From contig NZ_NPJZ01000001.1 in assembly GCF_002245895.1 (NCBI RefSeq), positions 855,001 to 919,000 of the forward strand: a DNA stretch of 64,000 nt. The letters are read 5' to 3'. The stretch is from Rhodococcus sp. OK302 (GTDB lineage Bacteria > Actinomycetota > Actinomycetes > Mycobacteriales > Mycobacteriaceae). The position numbers and the translations under genes were made by a program. The notes under the pieces were generated by a model. It searched no databases and had not been told where the DNA came from. It saw only the letters and a list, made by a program, of their open reading frames with translations. Shown in pieces: positions 9,385 to 17,401 of the stretch. The first letter of the stretch is position 1. Each line of letters starts with the position of its first letter.

Positions 9385-10863
9385 CTAGTCAAGAAAGTAG
9401 GCGAGGACCTTTTCGTCGGAATCCAAGACCTCTTCCGAAGCCACCCCGAGCTCAAGCGCAAGCTCGACCGATCCGAGGAGGGCGACCTCCACGTCCGGCG
9501 AGAAGGCCCGTTCGAGCACCCCGAGGTAGTCGGCCATGCTCGCATCGAGCTTCTCGATAAGCTCCCGGTACTCAGCGGCGAGCTGCTCGTCGAGCGCCCG
9601 CTGTTCGCCGAGGTAGTGCTCGATCAGCAACGCCTCCCGCTTGGAGAGGGAGGACGAGACAGCCTTGTACATGATGATGCCGACGGTGTTGCCGATCACG
9701 GCGCCGAGGACCGGCACCGGGATGAGAGCCTGCCCGACGCAGGAGGACAGGGCGCTCACGGCGGTCTCCAGGCAGACGAGCTCCGCGTTCTCGATGAACT
9801 CCAGCTCATCGATCTCGCCACGTCGGAACTTGTTCGCTTGCTCCGCGACGCCGAAGGCCGCGGTGACGATTGAGCTGGCGACGGCTGCGGGCGTAGCGGT
9901 GAAGTTCGTGAGCCAGTAGAGGCTGAGCCCGCGGACACCGCCCTTGGCGACGCCGAAGCCGGTGTCGCCCGCGATATCAATCCAGTCTTCGCCGGTGAAA
10001 TCCTTGAGCTGCGTGCCCGCACGGCGCTTCTCGACCACGGCCAGCACCAAGGCGGTCCCGCCCTCGATGGCGGCGGCCACAATCGTGGCCTTCGCGCCCT
10101 CCTGCAGGGTCGGCTTGCTTTTCTGGTACGCCTCGTCCCGCAGGGACTGGTCGGTAGAGCGGAGGGAACCCTCCTCCGCCTTCAGCGTCGCGCCGTAGGC
10201 GCCCCTCTGCACCTCGTGGTATTCCAGGTGCGAGGGTTCGAGCGACTCGATGCCGACGGTGCCCTTCTCGAAGAAGGCTTGGATCCGCGCCCAGTCCTTG
10301 AGCGACGGGCCGTCGCCGCCGAGCGTCAGGAGCTTGCCAGCTTCCTCGTGTGGCATGGCGTGCAGCTTCTGGATCACCTCGAAGTGGTCGCGGGGGATCT
10401 GGTATTTTCCGCCGCTCTCGACGAAGTCGGGATACTTCTCGAGGTGTTCGGCGATCGCACCGAGGCCGAAGCGGCCGCCGGCCGCGACGAACTTCTGCTG
10501 AATCTCCACGCCGCCGCGCACCAGGTCCACCGGGCCGTTGTTATTCTTCCACTCGTAGATAACGCCCTTACCGAGGATCTGGCTCCGAGCGTTGCCGACG
10601 CCCACCTCTGCGACCTCGGCGATGAAGCCGTGCATGCCCTTGACTCCGCCGCGGTTAGCGGCGACCACCTCTAGGTCGATTTTCCTCGTCGCGTTGTGGA
10701 GGCTGGCGAGCGCGTCCTCGAGGTTCACGTCCTGCCGGTTGAGGGCGCTCAGCAGGTTGTCCAGCCGGAGCTGGTTGAGGTAGTTCACCCAGGCGGCGAC
10801 AGCCTGCTCCTGGTTGCTCTTCCCAAGCTTCACCGCGTCACTCGTAATCGGCGCGCTGCTCAA
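9385..10863 (-). CDS. Unrecognised helical protein with hydrophobic segments (two-gene module, second gene)
   Basis: I do not recognise a named family. From a TTG at 10863, which overlaps the TGA of the upstream gene, the frame gives 492 aa; longer versions would run through the upstream gene. Residues 1-110 are helical and end in a conserved-looking KGMHGFIAEVAEVGVGNAR block, followed by NNNGPVDLVRGGVEIQQKF, a pattern reminiscent of N-terminal domains in conflict-type proteins. Roughly residues 250-430 hold several Gly/Ala-rich hydrophobic helices (ATIVAAAIEGGTALVLAVV; LIPVPVLGAVIGNTVGIIMY), and the acidic helical C-terminus resembles a coiled coil. Coupling to its partner suggests the two act together at a membrane; function is inferred only. 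Confidence 0.65.
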   Translation of the reverse strand: MSSAPITSDAVKLGKSNQEQAVAAWVNYLNQLRLDNLLSALNRQDVNLEDALASLHNATRKIDLEVVAANRGGVKGMHGFIAEVAEVGVGNARSQILGKGVIYEWKNNNGPVDLVRGGVEIQQKFVAAGGRFGLGAIAEHLEKYPDFVESGGKYQIPRDHFEVIQKLHAMPHEEAGKLLTLGGDGPSLKDWARIQAFFEKGTVGIESLEPSHLEYHEVQRGAYGATLKAEEGSLRSTDQSLRDEAYQKSKPTLQEGAKATIVAAAIEGGTALVLAVVEKRRAGTQLKDFTGEDWIDIAGDTGFGVAKGGVRGLSLYWLTNFTATPAAVASSIVTAAFGVAEQANKFRRGEIDELEFIENAELVCLETAVSALSSCVGQALIPVPVLGAVIGNTVGIIMYKAVSSSLSKREALLIEHYLGEQRALDEQLAAEYRELIEKLDASMADYLGVLERAFSPDVEVALLGSVELALELGVASEEVLDSDEKVLAYFLD

Positions 10864-11906
10864 TGCGCTTGGGTGCGCTGCTTGATGCGCTCGCTCAGCA
10901 GCGCGGCGCATGCCTTTGTGTTGTTCACCAGCGCGACGAGCTGGGACTGCTGCGGCGCAGACAGCGCGAGGAAGTCGGCTCCGAAGCACCCCAGCGCTTC
11001 GCCGTAACTCTGCAGGAGCAGCTCGCGAAGGGAGGCAGTGCGCTGGAGGAGGTCATCAATCTGGGCGTCCATGGCATTGATGAGCGCAGTGTTGTGCTTC
11101 ACCGCGGTCAGCGCCTCCTGCTTCGCCTCGCGGTTATCGAACTTGTTCTTGGCGAACAGTGCGATTGACGCGAGGAGGGTGGCTCCTGCGACCGTCCAGC
11201 CGATGGGGCCTGCGAGGGCGAGCAATGCGCCGCCTGCCGCAGTGCCTCCGCCTCCCGCTGCGAGGGCTCCTCCTCCGAGCCAGGCCATAGCGGCGTTGGT
11301 CGCAGCGGCCCCGGAGAGTGCGGAGATTGCGGTGCCGGTAGATGCGGTGCCAAAGGTGGTGGCGACCCACAACGCAGCTGTCGGGGCAATGCTCGCGACC
11401 GCGGCACCCGCGACAAACCCGGCACCGGCGCCGGCAGCCGACTTTCGCGCGGCCTCGAGGTCCTTCCGGGCGAACTCCTCCGCCGCCAGGAAATCGGCTT
11501 TGTGAACGTCGATCTCGTCGAAGTCGGTCTCGAATGTTTTTGGGGTGTTAGCGACGCTGTTCACCAGAAGCTCGACGAGCTCGATCAGGTCCGTCGAGCG
11601 CTCGCGCTGGCGTATGAGGGAGAGGCCCTTGTCGTTCATCAAGGTGAACGCGCCGTTGTACTCGGCGATGGCCTCCTCGTAGGGGTCGGGCTTCTTCGCG
11701 GTCAGCTTCTCGACGGTGTCCACAGCGGCGTCCTTGAGATCGCCGGTCTGCTCGACCAGCTTCTCGACGGTGCCCACAGCGGCGTCCTTGAGATCGCTGG
11801 TCTGCTCGACCAGCTGCTTTGAGCTACTGCGCGCGAACTTGCTGAAGCCGCCGACAGCCTTGTCGAAGCCCTGCTTGGCCTTGTCCAACCTGAGCGGTTC
11901 CACCAT
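10860..11906 (-). CDS. Unrecognised protein with amphipathic repeats and Gly/Ala hydrophobic hairpin (two-gene module, first gene)
   Basis: A 348-aa protein of no family known to me. The ATG at 11906 is chosen because GGAG precedes it; an in-frame start further upstream lacks support. Residues 30-70 contain two copies of an 18-residue amphipathic unit (VEQT-DLKDAAV-TVEKL), encoded by a 54-base tandem repeat. A helical region follows, then about 100 residues of Gly/Ala-rich hydrophobic sequence (AAGAGAGFVAGAAVASIAP; GGGALAAGGGGTAAGGALLA) resembling the membrane hairpin of alpha-pore-forming proteins, and a helical C-terminus. The 4-base stop/start overlap with the next gene indicates coupled synthesis. 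A pore-forming or membrane-remodelling role is a hypothesis. Confidence 0.7.
   Translation of the reverse strand: MVEPLRLDKAKQGFDKAVGGFSKFARSSSKQLVEQTSDLKDAAVGTVEKLVEQTGDLKDAAVDTVEKLTAKKPDPYEEAIAEYNGAFTLMNDKGLSLIRQRERSTDLIELVELLVNSVANTPKTFETDFDEIDVHKADFLAAEEFARKDLEAARKSAAGAGAGFVAGAAVASIAPTAALWVATTFGTASTGTAISALSGAAATNAAMAWLGGGALAAGGGGTAAGGALLALAGPIGWTVAGATLLASIALFAKNKFDNREAKQEALTAVKHNTALINAMDAQIDDLLQRTASLRELLLQSYGEALGCFGADFLALSAPQQSQLVALVNNTKACAALLSERIKQRTQAH
11706..11813. repeat. 54-bp tandem repeat, two copies, in frame
   Basis: Copies at 11706-11759 and 11760-11813 differ at only a few bases. They lie inside the first gene of the module and duplicate an 18-residue amphipathic helix. The unit length of 18 residues equals five helical turns, so copy number changes would extend the helix without changing its face. 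Confidence 0.9.
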
Positions 11907-12293
11907 CGAGATCTCCGAACTCCGTTGCTGTTTATCCTGGCGACAAGAGAGTATCGGACACGCGCGACAAAGTGGACGCACCGGTTGGTTTCGAAGTGAC
12001 TGGCTCCGCCATGATTCCCCCCAACTACGGCCATCCTCCGACGGCCGGCTTTTGTCGGCGATGGACCACGCCAGCGGCGTCGTGATTGGGCAGGTCGGGG
12101 GTGGCCTTCACGACGAACGAGATCCCCATACTGAGTGAGCTTCTCGGCCAGTTCGACATCAGAGACAGCGACTCTAGGTTCCCGATCTACTTGTCCGCGA
12201 ATGCGACGCCCCAGAAGGTCAATTCCTCGCACGATGGAGAACGGATCCAACCTGACACCTCAACGGCCCCCACCAGCTACGGTCGGCAAAATG
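11907..12293. other. Intergenic region upstream of the two-gene module, no gene recognised
   Basis: About 390 bases between the end of dnaB and the start of the module. Open frames here on the + strand are antisense extensions of the dnaB region and show no family resemblance. It should hold the module promoter, but no confident -35/-10 pair was recognised. Confidence 0.4.
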
Positions 12294-12328
12294 AAATGGC
12301 CCAACCCGCTTCACGAGTTGAGCCATTT
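12294..12328 (-). terminator. Possible dnaB terminator hairpin
   Basis: An inverted repeat AAATGGC-cc-AAC ... GTT-ga-GCCATTT sits about 35 bases beyond the dnaB stop codon. The stem has a two-base mismatch and an 11-base loop and ends in an A/T-rich arm. It could act as a terminator separating dnaB from the downstream module. Confidence 0.45.
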
Positions 12329-12361
12329 GAGAACGATACGAGACCGAACCGATCGATCGAG

Positions 12362-13753
12362 CTAGCCGCGCGCCATATCGACGAACTTCGACAGGTGAAG
12401 TTGGTGTGCCACAGTGATTGTCGCGGTCGGACCGTTACGATGCTTACCGAGAATGAGGTCGGCTTCACCGCCACGAGGGTCGTCGCGCTCAGTTGCATCG
12501 GGACGATACAACAGGATGACCATGTCAGCATCCTGCTCCAACGATCCCGATTCGCGAAGGTCAGATACCATGGGGCGCTTGTCAGTTCGCTGTTCCGGAC
12601 CACGGTTCAGCTGACAGATCGCGACCACGGGAACTTCGAGCTCCTTGGCCAGAAGCTTGAGGCTACGCGAGAATTCCGAGACTTCCTGCTGGCGCGACTC
12701 GACCTTTTTACCCGAGCTCATCAGCTGGAGGTAGTCGATCACGATCAAGCGGATGTCGTGTTTCTGCTTGAGCCGCCGCGCTTTTGCGCGAATTTCCATC
12801 ATCGTGAGGTTGGGAGAGTCATCGATGAAGAGCGGCGCTTCACTGATCTCACTCATACGACGCGCGAGCTTGGTCCAGTCGTCGTCGGTCATCTTGCCGG
12901 AGCGCATGTCACCGAGCTTGATCTTGGCCTCTGCGGAAAGCAGACGCATCACGATCTCGGTTTTGCTCATTTCCAGCGAGAACATAACGCTGGCCATACC
13001 GTGCGTAATGGAGCAGGAACGCAAAAAATCCATTCCAAGGGTCGATTTGCCCACACCAGGTCGGGCCGCCACGATGATCATCTGACCCGGGTGCAGGCCG
13101 TTGGTGATTTCGTCGAGATCCTTGAACCCGGTGGGCACACCGAGGGAGATGCCGCCTCGGCTGGCGATGGAGTCGATCTCATCCATCGTGGGCTGCAGGA
13201 GTTCGGTGAGGGGCACGAAGTCTTCGGTGGTGCGACGTTCGGTGACCTCGAAGATTTCGGCCTGCGCGCGGTCGACAACCTCGGCAACATCCTGGCCGTC
13301 GGTGCCGGCGTAACCGTATTGAACGATGCGGGTACCGGCGTCGACGAGGCGTCGTAGCACCGATTTCTCGGCCACGATCTCGGCGTAGAAGGCAGCGTTG
13401 GCTGCGGTGGGCACTGTCTGAGTGAGCGTCACCAGATAGGAAGCGCCACCGATTTTGCGAAGTTCGCCGCGACGGTCCAGCTCAGCGGAGACGGTCACTG
13501 GGTCGGCAGGCTCACCACGGCTGTAAAGGTCCAGGATCACGTCGTAGACAGACTGATGGGCCGGCCGGTAGAAGTCGCCTGGCCTCAGCACCTCGAGGAC
13601 GTCAGCGATGGCGTCCTTACTGAGGAGCATGCCACCGAGAACGGACTGCTCGGCCACCATGTCCTGAGGTGGCTGGCGCCCGAATTCCTGATCCGGCTCG
13701 GATTCGGGGGGACCGGGGTAGTCGGAAGGTCCTCGATCATCTACAACAGCCAT
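12362..13753 (-). CDS. dnaB: Replicative DNA helicase DnaB
   Basis: The hexameric 5'-3' helicase that unwinds DNA at the replication fork. The ATG at 13753 is preceded by GGAAGG and gives 463 aa; the frame is open further upstream but without family similarity. The N-terminal domain (QDMVAEQSVLGGMLLSKDAI) precedes a RecA-like domain with Walker A ARPGVGKST, the Walker B-like IVIDYLQLM and the late HRNGPTATITV motif. No intein interrupts it, unlike many mycobacterial dnaB genes. It lies downstream of rplI in the same direction but is separated by a strong terminator, so it should have its own promoter. Confidence 0.97.
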   Translation of the reverse strand: MAVVDDRGPSDYPGPPESEPDQEFGRQPPQDMVAEQSVLGGMLLSKDAIADVLEVLRPGDFYRPAHQSVYDVILDLYSRGEPADPVTVSAELDRRGELRKIGGASYLVTLTQTVPTAANAAFYAEIVAEKSVLRRLVDAGTRIVQYGYAGTDGQDVAEVVDRAQAEIFEVTERRTTEDFVPLTELLQPTMDEIDSIASRGGISLGVPTGFKDLDEITNGLHPGQMIIVAARPGVGKSTLGMDFLRSCSITHGMASVMFSLEMSKTEIVMRLLSAEAKIKLGDMRSGKMTDDDWTKLARRMSEISEAPLFIDDSPNLTMMEIRAKARRLKQKHDIRLIVIDYLQLMSSGKKVESRQQEVSEFSRSLKLLAKELEVPVVAICQLNRGPEQRTDKRPMVSDLRESGSLEQDADMVILLYRPDATERDDPRGGEADLILGKHRNGPTATITVAHQLHLSKFVDMARG

Positions 13754-13811
13754 CAGAGAGACCTTCCCGTAAAACACTCGACAACGCTGCAAGAAAATCG
13801 CAGCGTCCCCT

Positions 13812-13873
13812 CTATTTGTACCCGCCCCGACCGACATCCGTGCTATTTGTACCCGCCCCGACCGACATCCGTG
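13812..13873. repeat. 31-bp perfect tandem duplication in the dnaB leader
   Basis: Bases 13812-13842 are repeated exactly at 13843-13873, starting CTATTTGTACCCGCCCCGAC. The repeat lies 59 bases upstream of the dnaB start codon and is not part of a recognised gene. Confidence 0.95.
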
Positions 13874-13947
13874 GCCGGAGACCGGCCGGTCTGTAGATAG
13901 ACGTCGAGACGACGTTAGGGACTCGTCAACCCACAAACAAACCGGCC

Positions 13948-14193
13948 TGTGGATAAATCTGTGGAGTAATTGTGGAAACTCCTGAAAAACTGTGTGCACG
14001 ATCTGTGGATAACCTGGGGACAACTTTGTAAGTTTCTCTCATAACACCAGCTAGATGTATGTGAGCAAATTCGCACACCTGTTAGTGAAAAAAGTTTCTC
14101 CACAGTCGGCGCGTCGGCGTGTCGGGCGTGTTGCGGAGCCCGAATCATCACCGATCACCGAAGCTGAACGTCACACTGTGACGGTTATCCCCA
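13948..14193. promoter_or_regulatory. Cluster of DnaA-box-like sequences upstream of dnaB
   Basis: Two exact TGTGGATAA sites (13948-13956 and 14004-14012), the reverse complement of the classical DnaA box TTATCCACA, occur with near matches TGTGGAGTA (13960), TGTGGAAAC (13971), TGGGGACAA (14015), TTCTCCACA (14096) and TTATCCCCA (14185). The surrounding sequence is more A/T-rich than the genome. DnaA control of dnaB or DnaA titration are possible roles; no dnaA or dnaN gene is in the window, so this is not claimed as the origin. Confidence 0.55.
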
Positions 14194-14234
14194 ACCCGAT
14201 GTCGAGCTGTCCGCCACCAAGACGCGGCACAAAA

Positions 14235-14272
14235 GGTCGAGCCCTGCACACCGAAATGTGCAGGGCTCGACC
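14235..14272 (-). terminator. Rho-independent terminator after rplI
   Basis: A perfect 16-bp stem (GGTCGAGCCCTGCACA and its complement) with a 6-base loop, followed on the minus strand by TTTT. It lies 15 bases past the rplI stop and should end the rpsF-ssb-rpsR-rplI transcript before dnaB. Confidence 0.92.
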
Positions 14273-14286
14273 GAAGAACCAGTTGA

Positions 14287-14739
14287 CTATGCGCCAACGA
14301 CGTTCAGGTTGAACTTGGCAACCACATCGGGGTGCAGGTTCACGACCACGGCATGCTTGCCCGTGTTCTTGATGTGAGCCTTCGGCAACACGAGGGTGCG
14401 CTTGTCCAGGACCGGTCCACCGGCAGCCTTGATCGCAGCAGCGACGTCAGCAGCGGTAACCGAACCGAAGAGCTTGCCCGAGCCGCTGGCGGTCTTGACC
14501 GTCAGCGAAACATCGAGTGCTTCAATTGCAGCCTTGAGCTCCTTGGCGTGATCCAGGCCGCGCACTGCGCGCAGTTCCTGTGCACGACGGATGCCTTCGA
14601 CCTGCTTCTCGGCGCCACGGGTAGCGATAATTGCCAACCGGCGGGGGAGCAAGTAGTTACGGCCGTAGCCGTCCTTGACCTCGACGGTGTCGCCAGGCGC
14701 ACCGAGGTTGTCCACGTCAGCGGTGAGGATGAGCTTCAT
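14287..14739 (-). CDS. rplI: 50S ribosomal protein L9
   Basis: A 150-aa large-subunit protein with the L9 N-terminal domain ([20 protein letters not shown], then [13 protein letters not shown]), a long connecting helix and a C-terminal domain. It is the last gene of the four-gene rpsF-ssb-rpsR-rplI operon, 18 bases after rpsR, and is followed by a strong terminator. Confidence 0.98.
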   Translation of the reverse strand: MKLILTADVDNLGAPGDTVEVKDGYGRNYLLPRRLAIIATRGAEKQVEGIRRAQELRAVRGLDHAKELKAAIEALDVSLTVKTASGSGKLFGSVTAADVAAAIKAAGGPVLDKRTLVLPKAHIKNTGKHAVVVNLHPDVVAKFNLNVVGA

Positions 14740-14757
14740 GTTCTTCCCTCCCTTTCC

Positions 14758-15000
14758 TTAGCGAGCCACGGTGGCGTAAGGCAGCAGTGCTACCTCACGT
14801 GAGTTCTTGACGGCAATGGCAACGTCGCGCTGATGCTGGACGCAATTGCCGGTGACACGACGAGCACGGATCTTTCCGCGGTCGCTGACGTACTTACGCA
14901 GCAACGTCGTGTCCTTGTAGTTGATCTGCGTGTTCTTCTCTTTACAGAAGGTGCAGACCTTCTTCTTCATAACCTTGTCGCGCAAGGGCGGCTTCGGCAT
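14758..15000 (-). CDS. rpsR: 30S ribosomal protein S18
   Basis: An 80-aa protein of the small subunit that pairs with S6. The sequence has the typical [20 protein letters not shown] core. It keeps cysteines (VCTFCKEK and GNC), so it is the potentially zinc-binding C+ form; actinomycetes often carry a second, cysteine-free copy elsewhere that is induced under zinc limitation. Confidence 0.98.
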   Translation of the reverse strand: MPKPPLRDKVMKKKVCTFCKEKNTQINYKDTTLLRKYVSDRGKIRARRVTGNCVQHQRDVAIAVKNSREVALLPYATVAR

Positions 15001-15039
15001 GTCTTTGCTCTTTTCTGGATGTCCCTGATCAGGTACGGA

Positions 15040-15573
15040 TCAGAAAGGCGGTTCGTCGTTGCCGCCGCCGCCGAAGGAGCCCGAAGCCTGAGGCGCACTG
15101 CCCCAAGGATCGTCTCCACCCGAAGGTGCAGCAGCCGGACGTCCGCCGCCCGATCCGCCGGAGGAACCTCCGAAGTTGCCGCCCGCGCCCCCACCACTGC
15201 CGCCACCACGGTTGGCCTTGTTGACCTTTGCCGTGGCGTACTTCAGGGAAGGACCGATCTCGTCAACTTCGAGCTCGACGACTGTTCGCTTTTCGCCCTC
15301 ACGAGTTTCGTACGAACGCTGCTTGAGCCGACCGCTCACGATTACTCGTGAACCACGGGTCAAGCTCTCCGCGACGTTCTCGGCTGCTTCGCGCCAGATG
15401 TTGCAACGCATGAACAGCGCATCGCCGTCTTTCCATTCATTGGAATTACGGTCGAAGGTGCGGGGTGTGGATGCAACCGTGAAGTTTGCAACCGCAGCAC
15501 CCGCCGGGGTGAAACGAAGCTCAGGATCAGCCGTCAGGTTTCCGATGACGGTGATGATGGTGTCGCCAGCCAT
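15040..15573 (-). CDS. ssb: Single-stranded DNA-binding protein
   Basis: A 177-aa protein with an N-terminal OB fold (about residues 1-110; [19 protein letters not shown] at the start), a Gly/Ser-rich disordered linker and the acidic hydrophobic tip ending DEPPF that recruits replication and repair partners. It is the housekeeping Ssb, co-transcribed between rpsF and rpsR. Confidence 0.97.
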   Translation of the reverse strand: MAGDTIITVIGNLTADPELRFTPAGAAVANFTVASTPRTFDRNSNEWKDGDALFMRCNIWREAAENVAESLTRGSRVIVSGRLKQRSYETREGEKRTVVELEVDEIGPSLKYATAKVNKANRGGGSGGGAGGNFGGSSGGSGGGRPAAAPSGGDDPWGSAPQASGSFGGGGNDEPPF

Positions 15574-15638
15574 GTGGTTCCTCCTGCATTTGATGTAAGT
15601 CTGTTGGGTGCGAGGTTAGAGCCCGCTACCGACAGAAA

Positions 15639-15926
15639 TTACTTGTTGTGGCGCAGAACCTTCGTGCGCAGAACCGACTCGTTCAGACCGAGCTGACGAT
15701 CGAGCTCAGCGACGGTGGCGGGAGTGGCGTTGATGTCGATCACCGCGTAGATACCTTCAGCATGCTTCAGGATCTCGTAGGCGAGACGACGCTTACCCCA
15801 GACATCGACCTTGTCGATCGTGCCGCCGTGCTGGCGCACAACATTGAGGAACGTATCCAGTGAAGGAGCGACAGTGCGCTCGTCCAGGCTGGGGTCAAGG
15901 ATGACCATCAATTCGTAATGACGCAT
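15639..15926 (-). CDS. rpsF: 30S ribosomal protein S6
   Basis: A 95-aa small-subunit protein ([19 protein letters not shown] start) and the first gene of the operon. The upstream leader has a strong GGAGGTGATGAGG ribosome binding site and two hairpins that may regulate the operon. Confidence 0.98.
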
Positions 15927-15956
15927 AAGACCTCATCACCTCCTGTGGACTAAGTG

Positions 15957-16008
15957 AAAACGGCCACGGACTATCCGTGGCAGGAGGGTCGTTGCGTCAG
16001 CAACCCTC
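15957..16008 (-). promoter_or_regulatory. rpsF leader with two hairpins, second terminator-like
   Basis: Reading toward rpsF, an imperfect hairpin (15984-16008, GTTGC/GCAAC core) is followed by a perfect 8-bp hairpin GCCACGGA-loop-TCCGTGGC (15963-15981) and then CGTTTT. The second hairpin with its T run resembles an intrinsic terminator in the 5' leader, as expected for attenuation. S6:S18 feedback on rpsF operons is known in bacteria, but no match to that specific motif is claimed. Confidence 0.5.
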
Positions 16009-16063
16009 GTAGGTTACACGAGGTGCCGCTGACCAGGGAAATCGCACCACCTAGGGTTGGCCT

Positions 16064-17401
16064 ATGCGAACGGACCGAAAAACATCGGCGTCGATCCTGA
16101 CGCTCGTCGTCGGTCTCTGCGGACTGGCCATGACCCTGGGCTACTTCAACAAGGCACGATGCGCCGGCGCGCCCTTCGCGCCGGACGGTCGGAGCCTGAG
16201 CTTCGACATCAACAAGAACGTCGATGTTTGTTACTCCGACATCCAGCTGCTGTGGCTCGGACGCGGCATCGACCAACACCTCTTTCCCTTCATCACCGGC
16301 GGCATCACGCCCGAAGGTTTCCTCTACGGCGGAACCGTCGAATATCCGGTGCTGAGCGGAATCCTGATGTGGCTGGGCGGAATCGGCTCCCACAACGACG
16401 CCGAATTCCTCCTCCATTCGGCGTTGATCCTGGCGCCATTCGGCCTTCTGACGGCCTGGATGCTGGGGCGGATGAGCGGTGGGTACGCCCTGATCTGGTC
16501 GGCCACACCGCCGTTGGTGCTGTACTCGTTCCATAACTGGGACCTGCCGGTGGTGGCGACGACCGTCGGCGCGATTTTCCTGATGACCTTCGAGCGCATC
16601 CCTTTTCGAACACGCGCGATTCTGGCGTCGATCATCCTGGCCGTCGGCTTCTGTTTGAAGCTGTATCCGGGGATCTTTGTCCTGCCTCTTGTCGCCTACG
16701 TCTTGCTGAGGGGAACCGAAGGCAAGAAATACGACGTCCGCGGTGCCTTGATGACGGCGGGCGCGGCAGTGATGACGGTCGTCCTCGTCAACCTCCCGTT
16801 CGCTCTCATCTCTTACGACGGGTGGCGGGCGTCGTTCAGTTTCCAGGAGAAACGCAGCGCCGACATCACCACCAACTCGGTGTGGTTCTGGGGGTTGCGA
16901 CCGTTCTACGGCTTCGGCGTTCGTGAACTCAATGCGGACTACGACGCTCTGGTGAACATCGCGTCTCCGCTCATGGTCCTGGCGTCGTTCGCGTTGGCGA
17001 TGTACCTGGGTTGGCGACGCTATCTGCGCGACGGCTATTTCCCGTGGATCGCCGTGAGTGCGGCGATGCTGTGCGGATTCATCTTGCTGCACAAGGTGAA
17101 TTCACCCCAGTACACGCTGTGGCTGCTGCCGTTCCTGGTGTTGTTCAAGATCCGCTGGTTCTGGATTGCGGCATATCTGTTGGCGGATGCGGCGCTGGGA
17201 ATCGGCATCTTCCGCTACTTCTACCAACTGGACATGAACTTCGATCCGAGTAAATACGAGGCCGTCGTACAAGCCAGTGTGTGGGGCCACGTCGTATTGC
17301 TTATCGTGTTCTTCTTCCTGTTCCTGCGGGTGCCGCTGCGCTATCCGTTGGCCGGGACAGGAGCCGACACCGATCAACCAACCTTGGAGCACGCACGATG
17401 A
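16064..17401 (+). CDS. GT87-type membrane glycosyltransferase (mannosyltransferase-like)
   Basis: A 445-aa polytopic protein with about ten hydrophobic helices, of the DUF2029/GT87 type, which uses polyprenyl-phosphate sugars on the outer face of the membrane to build mannosylated lipids and glycans. The acidic residues after the first helix (SFDINKNVDVCYSDIQLLW) and the LYGGTVEYPVLSG loop are typical of the group and recur in the second GT87 gene at 23129-24739. It is divergent from rpsF and overlaps the next acetyltransferase gene by 4 bases. Acceptor unknown. Confidence 0.8.
   Translation: MRTDRKTSASILTLVVGLCGLAMTLGYFNKARCAGAPFAPDGRSLSFDINKNVDVCYSDIQLLWLGRGIDQHLFPFITGGITPEGFLYGGTVEYPVLSGILMWLGGIGSHNDAEFLLHSALILAPFGLLTAWMLGRMSGGYALIWSATPPLVLYSFHNWDLPVVATTVGAIFLMTFERIPFRTRAILASIILAVGFCLKLYPGIFVLPLVAYVLLRGTEGKKYDVRGALMTAGAAVMTVVLVNLPFALISYDGWRASFSFQEKRSADITTNSVWFWGLRPFYGFGVRELNADYDALVNIASPLMVLASFALAMYLGWRRYLRDGYFPWIAVSAAMLCGFILLHKVNSPQYTLWLLPFLVLFKIRWFWIAAYLLADAALGIGIFRYFYQLDMNFDPSKYEAVVQASVWGHVVLLIVFFFLFLRVPLRYPLAGTGADTDQPTLEHAR

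Noticed and set aside
8180..12360. Possible mobile island carrying the two-gene module
   Set aside because: No integrase, transposase, terminal repeats or tRNA attachment site were found, so a mobile element is not called although the region looks accessory.
12086..13357. 423-codon open frame on the + strand opposite dnaB
   Set aside because: It is antisense to a clear dnaB gene. Long antisense frames are expected from third-position GC bias, and the translation shows no family features.
12362..13753. Intein in DnaB
   Set aside because: The helicase motifs run without interruption at normal length.
13900..14200. Chromosomal origin of replication
   Set aside because: DnaA-box-like sites are present, but dnaA, dnaN and recF are absent and the region lies inside the rplI-dnaB gap, so only a regulatory cluster is claimed.
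15971..17092. 373-codon open frame antisense to the first GT87 gene
   Set aside because: Gln/Asp/Arg/His-rich translation with no fold features; the opposite strand encodes a membrane protein with clear helices.
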